A DNA stretch of 64,000 bases from Musa acuminata AAA Group (lineage: Eukaryota > Streptophyta > Magnoliopsida > Zingiberales > Musaceae). The translations under genes were made by a program, and so were the position numbers. The notes beneath the pieces were generated by a model, which saw only the letters and a program-made list of their open reading frames with translations, had not been told where the DNA came from and searched no databases. Shown here one piece after another: positions 57,769-64,000 of the stretch. The first letter of the stretch is position 1; each line of letters starts with the position of its first letter. The stretch covers positions 26,337,501 to 26,401,500 of the forward strand of contig NC_088348.1 in assembly GCF_036884655.1 (NCBI RefSeq). The letters are read 5' to 3'.

Positions 57769-59091
57769 ATTATATTGCTAAAACTATTTGCTTACTATTT
57801 GTTTTTGTCTTCTCTTTTATCTTATTGATGTAGAATAGTTAAAAAGGATTTACATTGAATGATAGGATCATACTAGATTTATTATTTGAAATGCCAAAAT
57901 ACAATAAATGATATTTTATACTGATTCAAATAATTATTTCTGTCATCATCTTGACCTTATCTTAGTGTCTTGACAACTGGAATGCTAGGAATATATGAAA
58001 GTTTTCATGTGTCTCCTTAGTTCTTTATTATTTCCTTAAATAACTTCCAGCTGAACCTTAGTTGAATCTGTATGTTAGCTTTGAACTGTAAGATGTATGT
58101 AATTATCTACAGTATATATTTTCTTTTCTTTCCACTTAGTCCTTCTATCATCTATCCTTTTGCAGCATTTGCATTATAGGTTATTTGGACACAGACTCCA
58201 TTATAGGTTTCTTGTTTTTGTTGGATTATCTTTCTTGTGTTATGCATATGATGAGTTTAGAAAGCCAGTTTACTTGGTTTAAATGTGTAGATTACTTTGA
58301 AAGAGCATCAGGCTATATTCTAACTCTGTAATATATATTTACTTTGATTATAAAGATAATTGTAGCTTTATACAGCTCTTCTTAATATTTTGTTCTTCGT
58401 TTTCCCATCAATTTATCAAATTATTGATTTTTTATGTTGATCTATACATTATGAACACTGATGATAATTTTATTCACTCTTATGGTTAAATGTTTCTATG
58501 TTAGCATCCACCTATTTGGTAATTTTGGTAGCTGTGCATTGGGGGAGAACACATAACACTTATGAACATGAAATGGATCATTTGAGGATAGAAGTTGACC
58601 AGAAGCTAAAGTAACATCATATTTCATCATAAACATATCAATGATGTAACCAAGAAAACTATGCTATGACTAATTGTGCCTTCTTCCTTCATTCTTGTGA
58701 ACATTTTTAACTTTTCATGTTTGCCTCTGATGAATTCAAAAAATCAAAATCCTCAAATTTAATGGTTGCCCTTTTTTTATAAGTTCATAAAACTCAAACC
58801 TCATCACCGGTTAGTACTTCTCAAAACATTATCACCGGTTCTTTCGAGTTCCTATATCAAAGAATGACAAAATACATTTAAAAAATTGTTTTTTTTTTTT
58901 TTACAAATCTGAAGAAAAATATACAATGGTTTGGCACCATTTGGAACTTCAATCACATTAAAGAATCATCCGACAAATTCAATCTGCAAATCGTGAACAA
59001 AGAAGATGATTAACATATCAATCAATATATTGATGAAACTAAAAAAAAAAATCTTGTAGCAATTAATCTAGGAAACAGGCTCACCTCAGTA
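56776..59091. other. AT-rich intergenic DNA between convergent genes
   Basis: DRB2 (+) and the EDR2-like gene (-) converge here. No full gene is seen. A - strand open stretch at 57253-57340 reads VVIDDKFSTEEAAMTVVQRC then seven more residues to a stop, with balanced composition unlike its surroundings. It may be a relic exon of unknown origin. An (ATT)n tract lies at 57724-57768. Confidence 0.5.
57724..57768. repeat. (ATT)15 microsatellite
   Basis: Perfect trinucleotide ATT run. Confidence 0.96.
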
Positions 59092-62000
59092 TCACGATGG
59101 ATTAATAGGGACAGCCTTGGCTATATCAAGTTGGTTCAACCGGCAAGTTCCCAGCAGGAACTCTGGAAGCTCTTCTTGCTTATCACCCTGCATGATGATA
59201 ACATAAATTTTCTTTTTTTGTGTGTGATGATGTGGAACCACAAAGTTATTTCTCTCCTGAGATGTGTTGAAGAAAGATAAACAAAGAAAATCATTGCTCG
59301 TAGATTTAAACATTTGAATTAGACATTTGATTATCGAATTAAACATATCTCATCATCAAAGATAAACAAAGAATATGGTCATTCTTATGAACATATCTCA
59401 TCATCATGCTCGAATTAAACATTTGATTTTTGCAAACTTCCAGATTTGTTGACAAATTTTTTGTTGCTTCTTGGATTATAGATGTGGTTTCACATTGGTG
59501 CAAAATGAATATTTAAAATCTAATCCAGGCAGTCAATCTAACAGAAATAGAAAAAACTCCAGTTAGTACCTGCATCAGGAATGCCATTTCTATCACCAAG
59601 CTGTTCAAGTAACCAATGACGAGACTGACAACACTCCTAGCGACAGTGGATGAACCAACATCGATCGCAACCTGGAGATTTACGTCCGCAAAAAACATAC
59701 AAGGACATGGCGATAGTAATCACAAAAGGAGTAATTTATGTATCGTGCATCATGTTATACCATCTACAAAGTATTGAGATATGTTCACATTTAAGTAGGC
59801 TCACATTCTCTTCGAATTTAAGCATAAACAGGCTCACATTCTATTTAAGTCTTGACAAAATCATGTCATCGGCTATATCTTAGTGGTGGCATCTAAGAAC
59901 ATCTTGATGTTCCTTTACCCCTGATGCCCTCAAGGGTATCACCCTATATTTGGCTTTCTACTCAATTCTTTATTATAGTCAGCAGCATAATATGTAAGTT
60001 TACCTCAAGATAGTTGCTCCCACGAAAATAATTGATATCAAGTGCTTGACCCACAAGACATGCTTTTTGACCAACACTTTGCTTCACTAACCAAGAACCC
60101 TGCAGCACGACAAAAAAGAACTCAGATTAATATTAAAAAAATATTCTTTGTATATTTATGATAACCTAACAGATGATAGTTTAGAACCTATTAGGTTTCG
60201 TATCCACCAACCTTTGATATATATGGGATGAGCTTAAACCTTGAATTCCTATATGCATCATTTCCTTTGACAAAACTTTCTAGAAGAGGGACATCTTCCA
60301 ATGGCATATCCATCATATAATATAAAGCTAGACTGTATGTGGTTGAACCTGGAACCTATTACATTACACCATGATAAGACACTTGGCAATTAAAGATTTA
60401 TTTTCAGTATAGGAGATTATTATCACCACCCTGAACTTGAGAAAGTAAATTATTATACTTACCTGCATGTTCACAATAAAGAAAAACTTGCTGCCACCCT
60501 GTGCTGCATATTTCTGCAAGTTTCAGATGTAGATTTTATGTTACAGAAATTCAAAGAATGTTACAACTGTAAGGGACGTCTATAGAAACCTGAACAATTC
60601 CATCAGGCCGACCACCGAGATCATCTTCACGCTTGTCCGATTTCAACCAATCTGCAGCTACCATTTGCATCAGGGTTTCGCTTGCTTTTACCTGTGGGAA
60701 GAGCAAATTTGATAAATACTGCTGCAATACATTAAAATAATAAGAAATACATAATAGCAACTTCAGTATGTTAAAGTTCAAAGAAGCTAAATGAACAACT
60801 TATTACATTTTAATGATGATAGTTCACTAGTGGTGCTTTTGGTAGCATGTGCTTGGATTGTTGATCACAGACAGGTAAGACTTTAAGTGGTATTAAATTA
60901 GTAGGATAAGAAAAGTCATTTTTGTTAGCTGGTAGCTCTGTTATCAGGTTAAATCTCAGGCTTTAGTCTCGGTAATTTAGTATACAAAAACTTAGTATGT
61001 ATTTATGTCTTTTGCACAAAGAGAGCTTTGTGTAATGGTAAAGTTGCTCATTTATAACTTGGGTATTCAAGACCTCAATCACGAAATAGTCTCTCTCTAC
61101 TTTAAGGGGTAAGGCTACATATATTAAACTTCCCCAGATCTTACACTGGTAGGCAATGGATTTATTCTCTTATTCATGCTTTTACGTAACATTCATGTGC
61201 ATAGAAAATATGAATTAAATGACTGCCTATGCTTTGAGCAAGTCCTGTGAATTAGTCTAGTTCATCACCATAGGCTCCAGCTGCCTAGCCAATAGTCATT
61301 TCGGTCTCAGACGTCGTTGAGCAAACACAGGTGGCAGCTACTGGCAGTACTGAGTTTTAGAGCATTCTTTAAAAAGAAAGGATTAACACTGAGTCAAAGC
61401 ACATATAAAAATGAGGCAGATGCATTATATGATCAGGTAAATTTGGGTGGTCAATGTTGTAAACCTAAGCATTGGGCTATAGTTTTGATATCTTGAGCCA
61501 AGAGTTTAAAGTGTCTCCTCATCTTGTCTATATATTTTCAAGGAACTCATTTTCAGTAGGTTACTTGGTCTTTTCTGCTTTAGCAAGTAAATATAACCTA
61601 ATATAACAATGACAAGAGTAGGCGCGTTTAGATTTGGCTGGACTTATTTGATTGGCAGACATACAGAACACAAACAAAGATGACCTTTCAATGCTAAATA
61701 AGCGGTGTGGCTTAAATTATATGAAATCCCTGTCCTGGTTAGAATAACCAGAAACCTCATTCTAAAAACCGTCCAACAATTTTGAACTCTCCGAATCATT
61801 TTTAGTAATTATCACATACCTGCTGTATAATAATGTATCCATCATGCACTCAAGTTCCATCAGTTCGAAGTTATGAAAAAACAGATCTTTTTAGCTTATA
61901 TAAATAATCATGTAGAACCTAACAGATACCTTTTGATGGTCATGTAAGTATGATTCACCACGAATCAAGAATGTAGAAGGATCTGCTGTTGCCCAACTGC

Positions 62001-63797
62001 AAACCACACTGCAATTTGGATCTTTTGGAAGAGTGGTTCCATAGTTACATGACATGCTATCTCCGGTATGTGACTCTTCGAAGTCAGCAGAACCACTCTT
62101 TTGAACTGCATTGATAGAAGAAACAAGCAAATTACATAACATGCAACAGCAACAATAAAGATAAAACAAAGATATCAGTGACATAGATATTGGATTAACC
62201 TGAAACATCATGCAGCTTCTCTATGAAAACTGCAGTTGTAGATAGCTCACCTTGGCACTGGTCTTGCACTAACTGATAAATAAAATTCCAACCAAATTAG
62301 AAGTTGCCTCTTGAAGTAGCAAAATTTTCAAATCATTTTGAAAAGCAATGTGAAACATATATAGGTTCAGTATAGATAAATGTTTTCTATCATAAAAATT
62401 TAAACATAACATTAAATCTTTAATAGACGACAAAATGACAATGAACCGTCTAGATGATATGAACATATTTAAAGGAGACTTATAGATGTTGTAGCTAGAA
62501 GATGTAATACAATTAGTATTATTAATGTGAGGAGAGAATATAAAGGGAGGCGTAAAAAGACTTTACCAGAAAGTAGAAACTATAAAGTAAGATTTAAATG
62601 CTCTTGATTTAACTAAGAATAATTTTGTGTGCAAAGCTCAATTGCGGAAATAGATTCATGTAGCTACCACATATAGTTACAACATTATGGCCGTTGTTGC
62701 ACAAAATAACATCGACTTTCCAGAAATAAATCATCATGTCACTAAAATTACTGACCTGGGTTTGCATGTTTTCATCAGCAGGCCAGAATTCTGTTTGATC
62801 ATACTCTGCTTCAGTGAGAACATCAAAGAATTCATCAGCTGCATCATTAAGTTGACGTAATGACCCATTACCAGCATGTTTGGGAGAAGACATTTGTATC
62901 TCTTTGGCAAAGCTTTCAATCTTATTGTTTTCATCCACTGACTGCATATCCAGTTTAATTTGCTCCTCGGTCTGTGGCAATACTATCTCTCTTGTCAAAC
63001 CATCTGATGAGAAATCTGAGAATGCAGAGTGACCAAGTTTTGCTCGGAAGAATTCTCGGAGAGCTGCTTAGTACATAATTGAAATATCTTCAACATGCAA
63101 TTGATATATCTTAACATAGGAATATGTTGTTGGAAAATCCGAAAATAGATTATCATGGTAAAGAAACAATACCTGCAACCCTCTCTAGCATCTTTGTTGT
63201 AATGCCCATTGAAGATGAGGTAAAAATATACAATTTCCAAAACTTCCAATCTATTGCCAACATATGCTTTACAATTGATTGTTTTCCTTGGTTCACGGGA
63301 GATATTTCATAGCCTCCACCTGCAGAAGACCAACTCAACTATTCATCATAATTAAGCTAACATACTGATGCGATAAAAGATCTATTGCTCAATATCAAGC
63401 ATACATTACTTTTAAGCCAGGCACGAACATATCCTTTTTCAGGTTGGCATTTATGGTGGACGACTGAGTGGTATAGGATAACTGTCCAAATTTAACAATT
63501 TAGTTAGTTCATGGTAAAACTCCAGCCATGGCATTATCCTAGATTACATAAATTGCCTTACTGTATGTTCCGTTATCTTCCTTCCTCCAGTAACGCCGTA
63601 ACAATAAGTCCCTTCTTTTCATTCCCCTGAAAAGATTGATCCAACAGCATCAAGTAGGAAGTCAACTTTAAAGATACTTGAAAGTTGAAACCATATCTAA
63701 CCATGGTAGCCAATCACCACGCAACTTCTTGTGGATAATATCAGTGTAATCATCCAAGTTCTCAATGACATTTCCCTCTAACAGGCAAAAATCCCAT
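59092..63797 (-). CDS. EDR2-like START and DUF1336 protein (3' part; 5' exons outside window)
   Basis: Exons in coding order: 63797-63702, 63626-63562, 63481-63410, 63319-63173, 63063-62756, 62272-62200, 62105-61930, 60691-60590, 60513-60463, 60355-60212, 60099-60004, 59671-59570, 59187-59092. They join in frame to 508 codons plus TGA; all introns are GT-AG. The first exons give the START lipid-binding domain (WDFCLLEGNVIENLDDYTDI, LPWGMKRRDLLLRRYWRKED, ILYHSVVHHKCQPEKGYVRA, SGGYEISPVNQGKQS, MLERVAALREFFRAK). An acidic linker follows (AADEFFDVLTEAEYDQTEFW), then the EDR2 C-terminal DUF1336 domain (GSKFFFIVNMQVPGSTTYSL, FKLIPYISKGSWLVKQSVGQ, DVGSSTVARSVVSLVIGYLN, LPEFLLGTCRLNQLD). EDR2 in Arabidopsis restrains salicylate-dependent defence and cell death and binds phosphoinositide through an N-terminal PH domain; the PH part would lie right of the window. 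Whether this is EDR2 itself or a paralogue cannot be decided here. Confidence 0.92.
61017..61160 (+). mobile_element. Au-like SINE in EDR2-like intron
   Basis: A tRNA-like head has an A-box-like gtgtaatggtaaagttg and a degenerate B box (ggtattcaagacc). These are followed by tctctctctactttaagggg, taaggctacatatat and ccccagatcttacactgg, the typical body of angiosperm Au SINEs. It lies antisense to the host gene. I did not find clear target duplications. Confidence 0.75.
62490..62640 (+). mobile_element. LINE tail fragment in EDR2-like intron
   Basis: Forward reading with stops and shifts gives RRKKTLPES and then a segment equivalent to KDLNALDLT, as in the LINE tail at 36365-36760 (aagatttaaatgctctt is shared). 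The fragment is short, decayed and antisense to the host gene. Confidence 0.6.
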
Positions 63798-64000
63798 CTG
63801 CAAGAGATTTCAGTGCTTCATTTTCCAGAACGAGGACAGTAAAACCAATCCCATATGAATTGCATTACTGAAATATGCATTTGATTTCCTTTATCCATCA
63901 CTTTGTGTCTAAATGTTATGAAGCATCCCTACATATTGAAAACCTGGTACCAGATTGTATTGAATCTATCTGTTATACATAACAATGCTTTGCATTGTTC
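63798..64000 (-). other. Intron of EDR2-like gene, truncated by window edge
   Basis: Sequence upstream of the 63797 exon shows no further exon matching the START or PH region before the window ends. It is taken as intron. Confidence 0.6.

Noticed and set aside
62230..62250. Apparent 21-nt intron (GT...AG) inside the EDR2-like exon 62200-62272
   Set aside because: Too short for a plant intron, and the 21 bases read through in frame as seven codons without a stop, so the exon is continuous.

Overview
This window is plant nuclear DNA. Every main gene is split by GT-AG introns (one GC-AG), intron and intergenic DNA is AT-rich, and simple repeats, MITE-like foldbacks and LINE/SINE debris are common. 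Very GC-rich first exons (the N-acetylglutamate kinase gene, the DRB2 leader and the dihydrouridine synthase leader) fit a commelinid monocot. Repeats with a GTACC...GGTAC core and the GGCGC-ended element remind me of banana relatives (Zingiberales), but that is recollection and not proof.

Five complete protein genes and one partial gene could be rebuilt exon by exon, and every join keeps frame. On the + strand they are: ATG3 (1354-7170, 9 exons, 304 aa), the E2-like enzyme of ATG8 lipidation; a single-exon plastid N-acetylglutamate kinase (12919-13962, 347 aa) of arginine synthesis; the CCT/TRiC alpha subunit (17989-28939, 17 exons, 546 aa); a DUS2-type tRNA dihydrouridine synthase (35394-47440, 9 exons, 320 aa); and a DRB2-type double-stranded RNA-binding protein (50848-55131, 3 exons, 476 aa). 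On the - strand lies the 3' part of an EDR2-like START/DUF1336 gene (59092-63797, 13 exons seen, 508 aa), whose 5' exons run off the right edge.

The most notable structure is an old tandem duplication of an ATG3-NAGK-CCT1 block with reciprocal loss. The left copy keeps ATG3 but has only a shattered NAGK fragment (about 7790-8083) fused directly to a piece of CCT1 intron 2 (about 8084-8335). The right copy keeps NAGK and CCT1 but has a decayed ATG3 (about 9257-11455) that lacks the catalytic-cysteine exon. A second, inverted piece of ATG3 (about 8966-9256) lies head-to-head with that relic. A short telomere-like repeat and a perfect hairpin sit where the relic's homology breaks.

The remaining DNA holds three members of a long-terminal-inverted-repeat foldback family (about 32.3, 34.2 and 56.1 kb), a 969-bp GC-rich element with a 9-bp target duplication inside CCT1 intron 15, a 183-bp element with a 10-bp direct repeat in DUS2 intron 2, LINE tails in DUS2 and EDR2-like introns, an Au-like SINE in an EDR2-like intron, recent local tandem duplications (228 bp, 190 bp) and long AT, GA, CT and ATT microsatellites. 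The six genes belong to unrelated housekeeping pathways (autophagy, arginine synthesis, chaperonin, tRNA modification, small-RNA pathway, defence/lipid). I see no sign that they form a functional cluster.
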